Assembly (NCBI GenBank): GCA_902613175.1
Contig: CACMGJ010000002.1
Coordinates: forward strand, 1 to 64,000
Reading direction: 5' to 3'
DNA: 64,000 nt
Source of the DNA: Halieaceae bacterium
Lineage (GTDB): Bacteria; Pseudomonadota; Gammaproteobacteria; Pseudomonadales; Halieaceae
Shown here: piece after piece, positions 16,525 to 26,004 of the stretch
Numbering within the stretch: the first letter of the stretch is position 1
How the letters are laid out: every line of letters starts with the position of its first letter
The notes under the pieces: generated by a model
Databases searched by the model: none
Seen by the model: only the letters and a program-made list of their open reading frames with translations
What the model was told of the DNA's origin: nothing
Position numbers and translations under genes: made by a program

Positions 16525-16565
16525 AGCGGTTTCGAGGTAGCGAGGCACCCCTGTCGGAGTGATCT

Positions 16566-17933
16566 ATGGCAAAAACTAAGTCAGCGTTCGTGTGTAACGA
16601 CTGCGGTGCGGATTATCGAAAGTGGCAAGGGCAGTGTTTGGCTTGCAATGCATGGAACACCTTGTCAGAAGTCAGAATCCCCGGGGGCAACTCGGGGTCA
16701 GTGCAAAAAGCGCGAGGCGGCTTTGCTGGTACAACGGCACGCGTCCAAAAACTATCTGACATCGACCTGGTTGACTTACCGCGCTTCAGCTCGGGCTTTG
16801 CAGAGCTCGATCGTGTATTGGGTGGTGGCTTCGTCCCGGGATCGGCAATCCTCATAGGCGGTCATCCGGGGGCGGGGAAGAGCACATTATTACTCCAGAC
16901 ACTTTGTGCTCTCGCTGCTAGAGCGCCTGCCCTTTATGTGACAGGGGAGGAATCGCCACAGCAAGTTGCGATGCGCGCGAAGCGCCTGGGACTTGAAACC
17001 GATTCGTTGCAACTCATGGCTGAAACTGATGTTGACGCCATTCTTGCCGCTGCCAATGAACATAAACCAAAAATCATGGTGGTGGACTCTATTCAGGTGG
17101 TGCACAGCGACGCCTTAACGTCAGCGCCGGGTAGCGTCGCGCAGGTACGAGACTGTGCCGCTCTATTGACCCGCTATGCGAAACAAACAGGGACTGTACT
17201 GATTCTCGTCGGTCACGTGACAAAGGACGGAAGCCTGGCGGGACCAAAAGTCCTGGAGCACATGATTGATTGCTCCGTCCTCTTGGAGGGGGAGCAGGAC
17301 TCTCGCTACCGAACCCTTCGTGGTCAGAAGAACCGGTTCGGTGCGGTCAACGAGCTCGGTGTATTCGCCATGACGGATACCGGCCTAAAAGAGGTGCTCA
17401 ATCCGTCCGCTATCTTCTTGGAGCGTGCTGACGCGCCAGCGCCCGGCACCGTAGTGGTTGTGGTCTGGGAAGGTACCCGTCCTCTTTTGGTAGAAATTCA
17501 GGCGCTTGTGGACGCAAGTAATTTGGGTAACCCGCGGCGTGTTGCCGTTGGCTTTGAGCAGAACCGACTGGCCATGTTGCTGGCGGTGCTACATCGTCAT
17601 GTGGGTTTACACGTGGGCGATCAAGATGTCTTCGCTAATGTGGTCGGAGGTGTCCGAATCGCCGAGACGAGTGGTGACTTGTCGCTATTACTGGCGGTTG
17701 TATCCAGTCTGCGAAACAAGGTTTTGCCAAACGACCTCGTGGTCTTTGGCGAGGTCGGATTGACGGGAGAGATACGGCCTGTAGCCAGCGGGCAGGAGCG
17801 CATTGCCGAAGCCGCCAAACACGGATTTAAACGCGCCATCGTTCCGAAAGGTAATGCGCCGAGGACAAACATCCCCGGTATTAAGGTCCAACCTGTCTCT
17901 CGACTTGACGAGGCCATTGCACTCTTCGACTAA
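16566..17933 (+). CDS. radA: DNA repair protein RadA (Sms)
   Basis: A protein of 455 residues, the normal length. The N-terminal C4 zinc finger has CNDCG and CLACN (about residues 9-27). The RecA-like ATPase has Walker A GGHPGAGKST near 98, the RadA-specific KNRFG motif near 255 and a C-terminal Lon-protease-like domain (about 285-455) ending with the GEVGLTGEIRPV segment. RadA promotes branch migration during recombination. It starts within about 40 bases of the divergent DnaT-like gene, so the two share a short promoter region. Confidence 0.97.
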   Translation: MAKTKSAFVCNDCGADYRKWQGQCLACNAWNTLSEVRIPGGNSGSVQKARGGFAGTTARVQKLSDIDLVDLPRFSSGFAELDRVLGGGFVPGSAILIGGHPGAGKSTLLLQTLCALAARAPALYVTGEESPQQVAMRAKRLGLETDSLQLMAETDVDAILAAANEHKPKIMVVDSIQVVHSDALTSAPGSVAQVRDCAALLTRYAKQTGTVLILVGHVTKDGSLAGPKVLEHMIDCSVLLEGEQDSRYRTLRGQKNRFGAVNELGVFAMTDTGLKEVLNPSAIFLERADAPAPGTVVVVVWEGTRPLLVEIQALVDASNLGNPRRVAVGFEQNRLAMLLAVLHRHVGLHVGDQDVFANVVGGVRIAETSGDLSLLLAVVSSLRNKVLPNDLVVFGEVGLTGEIRPVASGQERIAEAAKHGFKRAIVPKGNAPRTNIPGIKVQPVSRLDEAIALFD

Positions 17934-17963
17934 GCAAACAATGCCTGCGCGTACCGAAAGTCA

Positions 17964-19652
17964 CTACATTAATTTGCGGTGTTTAACTCTACTCGGCACA
18001 TCGGCGTCGCGACCCAGGCGCGCACGACGGTCTTCCTCGTACTCGCTGTAGTTACCTTCGTGAAACACGACTGTTCCGTCGTCTTCGTACGCTAGGATGT
18101 GCGTGGCTATGCGATCAAGGAACCAGCGATCGTGCGAGATCACCATGGCAGAACCGGGGAATGCCTGCACAGCATCCTCGAGGGCTCTAAGTGTCTCTAC
18201 ATCGAGATCGTTGGTAGGTTCGTCTAGCAGCAAAACATTTGCGCCTTGCTTTAGGAGTTTGGCGAGGTGCAAACGGTTACGTTCCCCGCCTGAGAGGTTC
18301 TTCACGAACTTCTGCTGGTCCGAGCCCTTGAAATTGAATCGACCAATGTACGAGCGAGAAGGTACCTCGTAGGTACCGATGCGGATGATATCGAGACCAT
18401 CAGAGACTTCTTCCCACACAGTCTTAGAGCCATCCAGATCATCACGTGACTGATCGACGTATCCCAGTTGTACCGTTTCTCCGACGGTCACGGTCCCGCC
18501 ATCGGGCTGCTCGTGTCTTATGAGTAGCCGGAAGAGGGTGGACTTACCCATGCCGTTCGCGCCAATGATGCCGACGATGGCACCTTTTGGAACGGTGAAC
18601 GACACATTGTCGAATAACAGGCGATCGCCAAATACCTTCCTCAGGCCTTCGACTTCAATGACCTTATCGCCGAGTCGTGGACCGGGCGGAATGTAGATTT
18701 CGTTGGTTTCGTTTCGTATCTGAAAACCCTGAGAATTGAGTTCATCGAAGCGCGCCAGTCGGGCTTTGTTTTTGGCTTGTCGACCTTTTGGATTCGAGCG
18801 AACCCATTCAAGTTCTGCCTTAATCGCTTTTTGTCGCGATGCCTCCTGGCGTTGCTCCTGCGCAAGTCGCTGGTCTTTGGCCTCAAGCCAGGTGGAGTAG
18901 TTGCCCTCGTAAGGTATGCCACGTCCGCGATCTAGTTCCAGAATCCAGCCTGCGGCGTTGTCGAGGAAGTAACGATCGTGAGTAATAGCAACTACGGTGC
19001 CAGTAAAGCCCTCGAGGAAACGCTCCAGCCAGCCAACAGACTCTGCGTCTAAATGATTAGTCGGCTCATCGAGGAGAAGCATGTCAGGCTCACTCAATAG
19101 CAGGCAAGCGAGCGCAACGCGTCGCTGTTCACCGCCCGAGAGATTGGTGACGTCGGCGTCCCACGGCGGGAGGCGCAGTGCGTCTGCGGCCACGTTGAGT
19201 CGCGTTTCAATGTTGTGTGCGTCAGTTGCCTGAATGATGTCCTCGAGTCTTGCTTGCTCCTTTGCGAGTGCATCGAAGTCTGCATCTGGCTCGGCGTAAG
19301 CCGCATAAATCTTGTCTAGCCCCGCAAGCGCATCAAACGCCTCGGATAAGCCCTCCTCGACGTTTCCCCGAACATCCTTTTCCGTATTGAGTTGTGGTTC
19401 CTGAGCGAGGTAACCGATCTTAATACCTGCTTGCGGACGGGCTTCGCCCTGAATATCGGTATCGATGCCCGCCATGATTTTTAACAGTGTCGATTTACCT
19501 GCACCATTCAAGCCTAGCACGCCAATCTTGGCGCCCGGGAAGAACGAGAGCGAGATGTCTTTCAAGATTTCGCGCTTGGGAGGAACCACTTTACTGACGC
19601 GGCTCATGCTATAGACGTATTGGCCTGATTTCCCGTGTTTGTTATCGCTCAT
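17964..19652 (-). CDS. ettA: Energy-dependent translational throttle protein EttA
   Basis: A protein of 562 residues of the ABC-F class, with two ATP-binding cassettes and no membrane domain. First cassette: Walker A GLNGAGKST near residue 50, signature LSGGEQRRVALA and Walker B LLLDEPTNHLD. The linker (about 240-320) includes the arm and charged helix segment. Second cassette: Walker A GANGMGKST near 360, signature LSGGERNRLHLA. It binds the ribosomal E site and gates entry into elongation according to ADP/ATP ratio. Sequence order and length match EttA better than Uup. It converges with radA, 30 bases away. Confidence 0.95.
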   Translation of the reverse strand: MSDNKHGKSGQYVYSMSRVSKVVPPKREILKDISLSFFPGAKIGVLGLNGAGKSTLLKIMAGIDTDIQGEARPQAGIKIGYLAQEPQLNTEKDVRGNVEEGLSEAFDALAGLDKIYAAYAEPDADFDALAKEQARLEDIIQATDAHNIETRLNVAADALRLPPWDADVTNLSGGEQRRVALACLLLSEPDMLLLDEPTNHLDAESVGWLERFLEGFTGTVVAITHDRYFLDNAAGWILELDRGRGIPYEGNYSTWLEAKDQRLAQEQRQEASRQKAIKAELEWVRSNPKGRQAKNKARLARFDELNSQGFQIRNETNEIYIPPGPRLGDKVIEVEGLRKVFGDRLLFDNVSFTVPKGAIVGIIGANGMGKSTLFRLLIRHEQPDGGTVTVGETVQLGYVDQSRDDLDGSKTVWEEVSDGLDIIRIGTYEVPSRSYIGRFNFKGSDQQKFVKNLSGGERNRLHLAKLLKQGANVLLLDEPTNDLDVETLRALEDAVQAFPGSAMVISHDRWFLDRIATHILAYEDDGTVVFHEGNYSEYEEDRRARLGRDADVPSRVKHRKLM

Positions 19653-20143
19653 TGTGTAAAAGACCTCGGGGGATACTAGTCATCGCGGCTGCAAACCGAG
19701 CCACTTTCGGATTGCTGGCTAGTTTACCTCTTCACTAAAGCCTTAGGGAGACTCTCGTGCGGGCGCTCACTGTGTTTATACGGGTCAACCGAGCGTCATA
19801 TTTATTTGTAACCATGCAGTGTCGGGTGAATGTCGTTGCAAGTCATTGCCGTCTCTGCGACAAATTTCTAGTTGTTTTAAGAAGATGAAGCATTTGATAA
19901 ACCAGTGATTGGTGCTTCATTTCTGGTGCAGCATATGGATGAATAGATCGAGGGCCATCAACGAGGTAAAGCGTTAGATCAGCGGACTGATAAATAGATA
20001 AATAGGGGGTATATGTGGCACACGATAATTTACCGAGCGAACCCACGTTTTCGTTTTGGTCAGGCGTTTTCTTACCAGTCGAACACAAAGGACACAGCAT
20101 TGTTGCCCACAACTCGAGTTGGACTTCCCGAATGACGATCTAG
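19653..20143. other. Long intergenic stretch without a supported gene
   Basis: About 490 bases upstream of ettA. It should hold the ettA promoter. A minus-strand open frame of 89 codons at 19843-20112 has no family resemblance and Cys- and Tyr-rich, non-coding-like composition, so it is not called. No RNA gene was recognised. Confidence 0.35.
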
Positions 20144-20401
20144 GTAGATGGTGAGGTTATTTTTAGTCAAAGTAGCTGGAAGTTTATCTGTGAGCAGGAC
20201 ATTAATGTAGGGTCGGAGACGCTCGCTACCCGCTTCGGCTGGGCAAAACGCGGTTTTAAATTCGAGGTATTCGATGGCGACACGCTTATCGGGTCTGCTG
20301 ACTACCCGATGAAATCTATTGGCTGGAAACAGATCCTTCCCTTCGTACTTTTGGGTATGGCGCTAGGCTTCTCAGTAGAACACTTCAACTTGTTCGTTTA
20401 A
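20144..20401 (+). pseudogene. Possible 3' remnant of an unknown gene
   Basis: An 85-codon open stretch lacks a usable start near its beginning (the first ATG is about two-thirds along) but reads like real protein. It has a beta-rich part with FDGDTLIGSADYP and a C-terminal membrane-like helix (ILPFVLLGMALGFSVEH). A nine-base-stem hairpin follows five bases after its stop. This suggests the surviving 3' end of a truncated gene. I do not recognise the family. Confidence 0.35.
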
Positions 20402-20405
20402 GGAG

Positions 20406-20429
20406 TGACTCGCCTAGGAAGGTGAGTCA
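20406..20429 (+). terminator. Hairpin after the unknown gene remnant
   Basis: TGACTCGCC and GGTGAGTCA pair over nine positions (one G-U) with a six-base loop. Only a poor T-run follows. Its position right after the stop at 20401 suggests a relic terminator. Confidence 0.4.
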
Positions 20430-20547
20430 TTGCTCGCACTTACTGGATGCCAAGTTCGGGACGTTTGGTTTCTTAGCTTAGCGCCCCATCCCCGGGCGTC
20501 ATGCCAGGTGACAGCGGGTCACCCGGTCAGAGGGCTGGGCAGTGGTA
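20430..20547. other. Gap downstream of rimK remnant
   Basis: About 120 bases with no open frame of coding character between the plus-strand hairpin and the 3' end of the rimK remnant. It includes short GGGTCACCCGG-like self-complementary sequence near 20515 but no T-run. Confidence 0.3.
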
Positions 20548-21453
20548 TTAACCCTTGTCCTTTCGTCGTGATTTGGCTGAGCCCACGTTCTCTTCAATAT
20601 AGTTAATGATCCTCCCGGCCACGTTTACTCCGGTCGCCTCCTCGATGCCTCGTAAGCCCGGCGATGAGTTCACTTCCAGTACCAGAGGGCCTCGACTGGA
20701 TCGAATGAGGTCAATACCTGCGGCTTCAAGGCCCATGGTTTGCGCTGCCTTGACAGCGGTTCAACGTTCAGCAGGGGTGAGTTTGGTGACTTGCGCGCTA
20801 CCCCCTCGGTGAAGATTAGAGCGAAATTCGCCGGGTAGGGAGATACGCTCCATGGCGGCATCTACGTGCTTGCCGATGACAAAGCACCTGAGATCGCTAC
20901 CACCGGCTTCCTTGATAAATTCCTGAACTAAAAAGTCTGCCTTGAGTTCAGTGAAGGCGTCGATCACGGACTCAGCAGCTTTTACGGTCTCAGCCAAGAC
21001 CACGCCGCGCCCCTGGGTGCCCTCGAGCAGTTTGACAACAACGGGTCCGCCCCCCACCAGCTTAATCAGCTGACGGGTGTTATGAACGTCGTGCGCAAAC
21101 CCGGTTGCGGGCATGCCCAGCCCCTTGCGAGCTAAGAGCTGGAGCGCACGTAATTTTGAACGCGAGCGACCCAGAGGAATCGAACCCACCAGACAATAAG
21201 TATCCATCATTTCGAATTGACGAATGACGGCGGTACCTTAGTCGGAAATCGACGCACCGATGCGCGGGATAATCGCATCCTGACGCTCGAGCTTTTCGCC
21301 CTTGTACCAAATCGCTGGATTGGCTGTGGTGATGTCAATGGAGCATTTCAGCGTGTCAATGACACGGCACTCGTGTTCTTTTTTCTCAGCCTCCTCTCGC
21401 AATCGGCTAGTGCTGTAGAGGTCGGGGTTGCGGGAGAGAATCGCTATTTTCAT
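20548..21453 (-). pseudogene. rimK: rimK homologue interrupted by two in-frame stops
   Basis: Read straight through, about 300 codons match RimK, the ATP-grasp ligase that adds glutamates to ribosomal protein S6. The start is [14 protein letters not shown]; the middle has [19 protein letters not shown] and the C-terminus [19 protein letters not shown]. The frame never shifts, but TAA at 21238-21240 sits where Tyr is expected and TGA at 20761-20763 where Glu is expected. Both need only a single base change from a sense codon. ATP-grasp residues look intact, so loss is probably recent; sequencing error or readthrough is less likely. It overlaps the retropepsin-like gene by four bases, as in intact rim operons. 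Confidence 0.85.
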
Positions 21454-21896
21454 TCAAAGTTACCAGGTTGCGAGTCATCGCCACCCTGTACGAAGCTCTC
21501 GGAGGGTGCGACGATGAAGTCAGAAGATAGGGTAGTGCGGCCCAGCAACATGCGGCAGGCCATGTTGTCCCGCTGCGTCAGAGTCAATTCAACGAGCTTG
21601 TAGACTCCGCCCAGTTTGAGTGGAGTTTGAATCACGGGCCGTGACTCACTCTGGCCTCCGGAATTCGTAACGTCACGAAACTCCAGAACGGGCGCTTCGT
21701 TAACGGTTCCTACAGAGCCGTCTTCATGTTCATAAGCGAATGACACCCACGTCGAACCATCGCGATCAAATACATCAACATCGACCGCATGCAACGCACT
21801 GGTGCGAGCGCCTGTATCCACTTTTGCTTTGATTGGCCCAATAGCAAGCTCGGGTAGTTCCACCCACTCTCGCCAGCCTAAGGTGTGTTTGTTCAC
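21450..21896 (-). CDS. RimB-like retropepsin-fold protease
   Basis: A protein of 148 residues of the family long annotated as ATP-dependent zinc protease, now seen as retropepsin-like. The active-site motif [12 protein letters not shown] is near residue 27, followed by a beta-rich body and the second conserved GRTTL segment near 119. In Pseudomonas such a protein (RimB) is encoded with rimK and counteracts or tunes S6 glutamylation. Here it overlaps the broken rimK by four bases and has a GTG start one base after the ugd fragment's stop. The frame is intact, although its partner is not. It lacks a signal peptide. Confidence 0.75.
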   Translation of the reverse strand: MNKHTLGWREWVELPELAIGPIKAKVDTGARTSALHAVDVDVFDRDGSTWVSFAYEHEDGSVGTVNEAPVLEFRDVTNSGGQSESRPVIQTPLKLGGVYKLVELTLTQRDNMACRMLLGRTTLSSDFIVAPSESFVQGGDDSQPGNFE

Positions 21897-22240
21897 TGCT
21901 GTTTTACCGATAGTCCCCGACCAATGCCGTAGTATTCAATGCCGATGCTGGCGATGTATTTAGGATCGCAGAGATTACGCCCATCAACAATAATCGGCTC
22001 AGAAAGCGCTCTCTCTATGGCCTCAAAATTGGGCCACCAGAATGTCTTCCATTCGGTACGGACTACAAGGCAATCCGCGCCCTCTAGCGCCTCGTCCTTG
22101 ATATTGACGTAGGTCATATCGTCTCTCTCGCCGCAGATGCCTTCACAGACCTCCATGGCCTCAGGGTCGAGCGCGCGTACCTTTGTTAAGAATCGCGAAG
22201 ATATTTCAGTTTTATGAATGAAGTGTGACAGCCCATGCAA
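21893..22240 (-). pseudogene. C-terminal fragment of UDP-glucose 6-dehydrogenase
   Basis: About 95 residues match the C-terminal domain of UDP-glucose/GDP-mannose dehydrogenases: ALDPEAMEVCEGICG, then ALEGADCLVVRTEWKTFWWPNF and IIVDGRNLCDP, ending YYGIGRG. The NAD-binding and central domains are missing; residues before about 20 do not match. The only start is a TTG with no ribosome site. The intact enzyme makes UDP-glucuronate for polysaccharides. This is a remnant, probably left by a deletion, directly before the RimB-like gene. Confidence 0.8.
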
Positions 22241-22381
22241 AAGTGAAAAAACGCAATATTTCGTGCGTTAAATTCGGCAAGCGGAGGCGTTTATCCTGCA
22301 GCTGAAAGATAGCTGCGCTATCATTCATCGCTTCGTCGTTTGACCCGTATCACTAACATTACTTTGTTGGAGAACTTCTTC

Positions 22382-23680
22382 ATGAATCAGGCAGCAAAAA
22401 CCCCGACAGGGCATGGCTATGCAGCCTCTCAGACCATTGCGTCATTCGATAATGAATTGTGGGATGCAATGAGCTTGGAGATACAGCGTCAGGAAGAACA
22501 TATTGAGCTCATCGCTTCTGAGAACTATGCTAGTCCGCGTGTGCTGGAGGCTCAGGGTAGTGTGCTGACCAACAAGTACGCGGAGGGCTATCCGGGCAAG
22601 CGATATTACGGTGGCTGTGAGTTCGTTGACCGAGCGGAAGTTCTTGCTATCGAACGCGCCAAGGCGCTGTTTGGTGCGGCGTACGCTAATGTGCAGCCAC
22701 ACTCGGGTTCGAGTGCAAATATTGCCGTGTTCCATGCGCTCCTGCTGCCGGGCGACACGGTGATGGGAATGAGTCTTGCGGACGGTGGGCACCTAACACA
22801 CGGCGCAGGGGTTAACTTCTCCGGTAAGATCTACAACGCGGTTCAATACGGCATTGATAATGCGACCGGTGAAGTCGATTACGATCAGCTGATGGCGATT
22901 GCACTTGAGCACAAGCCAAAGCTGATCATCGGTGGATTCAGTGCCTACAGCCGCCTAATGGACTGGGGCAAGTTCCGCGAGATTGCTGATGCTGTCGGTG
23001 CTTATCTTCTGGTTGATATGGCGCACGTTGCCGGCTTGGTGGCTGCGGGCCTCTATCCAAACCCCATTCCACATGCCGACGTGGTAACCACGACAACGCA
23101 CAAGACCCTTCGTGGTCCACGATCGGGACTTATCCTGGCGCGCGAGAACGAAGAGCTTCATAAGAAGCTTAATTCAGCCATTTTCCCCGGCGCGCAGGGC
23201 GGCCCACTAATGCACGCTATCGCGGCAAAAGCTGTGGCGTTCAAAGAGGCAATGGATCCCTCATTTGTCGATTATCAGAAGCAGGTAGTACAAAACGCCA
23301 AAGTGATGGCCGAAACCTTTGTCTCCCGAGGCTTTAATCTCGTATCAGGTGGTACCGATAATCACCTCATGTTGCTCGATCTTCGCGACAAGGAGTATAC
23401 GGGCAAAGATGCAGACGCCGCCCTAGGTCGTGCCTATATCACCGTTAACAAAAACGCGGTGCCAAACGACCCTCGGTCACCGTTTGTGACCTCGGGCTTA
23501 AGACTCGGAACGCCTGCTATTACAACTCGAGGGTTTGCTGATGAGGAGACCCGTCAGTTAACTGACTGGATTTGTGATGTACTCGAAGGCTTGGAGTCTG
23601 ACAACCCAGAGGCAGTGATTGATACCGTTCGCGACAGTGTGAAAGCGCTGTGTGCACGTTTTCCGGTCTACGCTGAATGA
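22382..23680 (+). CDS. glyA: Serine hydroxymethyltransferase
   Basis: A protein of 432 residues that interconverts serine and glycine with tetrahydrofolate, supplying one-carbon units. It shows the start of the fold ([25 protein letters not shown]), the substrate segment [15 protein letters not shown], and the PLP-binding Lys in [13 protein letters not shown] near residue 242. The C-terminal domain includes [15 protein letters not shown]. The ATG at 22382 is chosen with GGAG upstream; the frame is open to 22340. It has the usual fold-type I length plus a short N-terminal extension. nrdR and the rib operon follow. Confidence 0.97.
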   Translation: MNQAAKTPTGHGYAASQTIASFDNELWDAMSLEIQRQEEHIELIASENYASPRVLEAQGSVLTNKYAEGYPGKRYYGGCEFVDRAEVLAIERAKALFGAAYANVQPHSGSSANIAVFHALLLPGDTVMGMSLADGGHLTHGAGVNFSGKIYNAVQYGIDNATGEVDYDQLMAIALEHKPKLIIGGFSAYSRLMDWGKFREIADAVGAYLLVDMAHVAGLVAAGLYPNPIPHADVVTTTTHKTLRGPRSGLILARENEELHKKLNSAIFPGAQGGPLMHAIAAKAVAFKEAMDPSFVDYQKQVVQNAKVMAETFVSRGFNLVSGGTDNHLMLLDLRDKEYTGKDADAALGRAYITVNKNAVPNDPRSPFVTSGLRLGTPAITTRGFADEETRQLTDWICDVLEGLESDNPEAVIDTVRDSVKALCARFPVYAE

Positions 23681-23723
23681 TAGTGGTAAAGTAGGTGGAT
23701 ACTAACTATTAAGGTAGTTCCGA

Positions 23724-24185
23724 ATGTTTTGCCCCTTTTGCGGTGCCGATGACACAAAGGTAATTGATTCCCGACTCATGGCTGAAGGCGGCCAAGTGCG
23801 ACGTCGTCGAGAATGTGTGACTTGCCGAGAGCGTTTCACGACCTACGAGGCGGCCGAACTCGTGATGCCACGCGTGATTAAACAAAATGGTAGTCGAGAG
23901 CCTTTTGACGAAGATAAGTTGCGCTCAGGCTTGCAGCGCGCCCTCGAAAAACGCCCTGTGGCGGTGGAAGCGGTTGAGAGTGAGCTCGCACAGATTAAAA
24001 ACCGACTGCGTGCTACCGGTGAGCGCGAACTAGATTCCCGCGTTTTGGGCGAGCTCGTCATGGAGGCGCTCAAGCGACTCGATCAAGTGGCCTATGTCCG
24101 TTTTGCATCCGTTTACCGAAGCTTTGAGGACCTCTCAGAGTTCCGAGATGCCATCGCATCGCTCGAAGCTGATCCACAGACGTAA
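23724..24185 (+). CDS. nrdR: Transcriptional repressor NrdR
   Basis: A protein of 153 residues. The N-terminal zinc ribbon has CPFCG and CVTCRERF (residues 3-38); the ATP-cone domain (about 49-139) starts [18 protein letters not shown]. It represses ribonucleotide reductase genes in response to dATP/ATP. Its place between glyA and ribD is conserved in gammaproteobacteria. ribD begins six bases after its stop. Confidence 0.97.
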   Translation: MFCPFCGADDTKVIDSRLMAEGGQVRRRRECVTCRERFTTYEAAELVMPRVIKQNGSREPFDEDKLRSGLQRALEKRPVAVEAVESELAQIKNRLRATGERELDSRVLGELVMEALKRLDQVAYVRFASVYRSFEDLSEFRDAIASLEADPQT

Positions 24186-24191
24186 AGCATC

Positions 24192-25307
24192 GTGAACTAC
24201 TCAGATGATCATTGGATGCGTCTGGCTATCGAGACGGGGAGATGCGCTCGCGTGTGGTCATCGCCCAATCCTGCGGTCGGCTGCGCCATCGTAAAATCCA
24301 ACGAAGTTCTCGCGATGGGGTTCACGCATCCGACCGGTCAGTCGCATGCTGAGATTCACGCGCTTTCCCAGATCGCAGATGCAACGGGCAGCACGGTTTA
24401 TGTGACGCTCGAGCCCTGTGCACACACCGGTCGAACGCCTCCTTGTACACAGGCGCTGATTGACGCCGGGGTAGCGCGGGTGGTGATTGCCTGCATTGAT
24501 CCCGATGAGCGTGTTGCCGGGAGAGGGGTAGAGCAGCTGCGCTCGGCGGGAATCGATGTGACGCTCGGCGTTTGTGAAGCAGAAGCAGCCGATGAGCTCG
24601 CTGGCTTTTTCCTGAGGCTAAAGCGCGGTTATGGACGTGTCACCGTGAAGATGGCGATGTCGGCCGACGGCCGCACGGCAATGGCCTCAGGGGAGAGTCA
24701 GTGGATTACGGGTGAGGAAGCGCGAGCGGACGTCCAGGCATGGCGCGCCTGCTCGGATGTAATAGTGACCGGGAGCGGCACGGTGTCAGCTGATGATTGC
24801 TCGTTGACCCTCAGACCCTGTGACAACCGTCTCGACTCAGACGATTGGAAGAGAGCGATGGTGGCGCCAACGCCGAGAGCTGTCATCGATACCAACGCCA
24901 GCACTCCCGCATCGGCGAATGTGGTGACTGGAGTTACGCCAACTACCCTATTCACGCGGGAGGCCGCATCTCTGGATTCATCCATGTCAGACAACGTCTG
25001 CCAGGTGCCGATAGCCAGTAGTGCTGCCGGGTTGGATGTGCGCCAGGCGTTTTTAAAACTCGGAGAGCAGGGCGCAAACGAGATTCTTGTTGAGGCTGGC
25101 CCGACGCTGGTCGGCGCGCTCGAGCAAGAGAACTTGATCGATCAGTGGCTGATTTACATGGCGCCTGTAATGTTGGGTTCCGACGCCCAGCCGACTCACC
25201 ACGCCGTATTTAACTCACTTGGACAAACAAATCGTTATTCAATTTCGTCTCACGACCTGATTGGTGAAGATTTGCGTATTATCATGCGCCAGGTTGCAAA
25301 GGGCTGA
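24192..25307 (+). CDS. ribD: Bifunctional riboflavin deaminase/reductase RibD
   Basis: A protein of 371 residues catalysing the second and third steps of the pyrimidine branch of riboflavin synthesis. The N-terminal zinc deaminase (1-145) has SHAEIHAL (near residue 52) and PCAHTGRTPPC (near 76). The C-terminal reductase (150-370) has VTVKMAMSADGRTA and a late EAGPTLVGA segment. GTG start; nrdR is immediately upstream. It belongs to ribD-ribE-ribBA-ribH-nusB. No FMN riboswitch was seen in the narrow upstream gap. Confidence 0.95.
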   Translation: MNYSDDHWMRLAIETGRCARVWSSPNPAVGCAIVKSNEVLAMGFTHPTGQSHAEIHALSQIADATGSTVYVTLEPCAHTGRTPPCTQALIDAGVARVVIACIDPDERVAGRGVEQLRSAGIDVTLGVCEAEAADELAGFFLRLKRGYGRVTVKMAMSADGRTAMASGESQWITGEEARADVQAWRACSDVIVTGSGTVSADDCSLTLRPCDNRLDSDDWKRAMVAPTPRAVIDTNASTPASANVVTGVTPTTLFTREAASLDSSMSDNVCQVPIASSAAGLDVRQAFLKLGEQGANEILVEAGPTLVGALEQENLIDQWLIYMAPVMLGSDAQPTHHAVFNSLGQTNRYSISSHDLIGEDLRIIMRQVAKG

Positions 25308-25347
25308 AGTACGCCTCTAGCAAACAACACTTTCCCAAGGAAAAGAC

Positions 25348-26004
25348 ATGTTTACCGGAATCATACAAGCCGTTGGCGAAGTGGCTGCACTTGAGCAGTC
25401 GGGCGGCGATCTAAAACTGCGGGTCAAGACGGGCAAGTTGCCGTTAGCTGATGTTCAGTTGGGCGATAGCATTGCAACCAACGGTGTTTGCCTCACGGTG
25501 ACTGAGCTCCCGGGGGACGGCTACTGGGCTGATGTGTCTAATGAAACGCTTTCACTGACATCACTCAGGCAAATTTCGATCGGTAGTCCGGTAAATATAG
25601 AGAAGTCATTGACGCCTACCACCGCGCTTGGAGGCCATTTGGTGAGTGGTCATGTCGATGGTCTTGGTACGGTGGTCGCACTTAGCCGGGATGCCCGATC
25701 GTGGCGCGTATCAATCGAAGCACCGGCGGATCTCGCGCGCTACATTGCACCCAAAGGCAGCATTTGTGTCGACGGGACCAGTCTCACGGTGAACTCGGTG
25801 TCAGGTGCTCGTTTTGAACTCAATATCATTCCTCAGACGTGGGAAGAAACCGTTTTCAGCGAATATAGGGTGGGCACGGAAGTCAATCTCGAGGTGGATA
25901 TCATCGCGCGTTATCTGGAGCGTTTACTCCAGTCGGGTGTCGTTCCGACGTCAGAGCGTATTACCTTGGATACATTGAAGAACGCGGGGTACCACAGTGA
26001 TTGA
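25348..26004 (+). CDS. ribE: Riboflavin synthase alpha chain
   Basis: A protein of 218 residues with the duplicated lumazine-binding barrel. The first repeat starts MFTGIIQAVGEV, with TNGVCLTVTEL. The second repeat starts near residue 98 with GGHLVSGHVDG and has DGTSLTVNSV. It converts two lumazines to riboflavin. The AAGGAAAAG ribosome site precedes the ATG. Its last bases overlap the GTG start of the next gene. Confidence 0.96.
   Translation: MFTGIIQAVGEVAALEQSGGDLKLRVKTGKLPLADVQLGDSIATNGVCLTVTELPGDGYWADVSNETLSLTSLRQISIGSPVNIEKSLTPTTALGGHLVSGHVDGLGTVVALSRDARSWRVSIEAPADLARYIAPKGSICVDGTSLTVNSVSGARFELNIIPQTWEETVFSEYRVGTEVNLEVDIIARYLERLLQSGVVPTSERITLDTLKNAGYHSD

Noticed and set aside
19843..20112. 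Minus-strand open frame of 89 codons upstream of ettA
   Set aside because: No family resemblance, no convincing ribosome site, and composition unlike neighbouring genes.
22241..22381. Glycine or other riboswitch before glyA
   Set aside because: No conserved aptamer pattern was visible in the 140-base leader.
24120..25350. FMN riboswitch before the riboflavin genes
   Set aside because: Gaps before ribD (6 bases) and ribE (40 bases) are too short and show no RFN-like conserved blocks.
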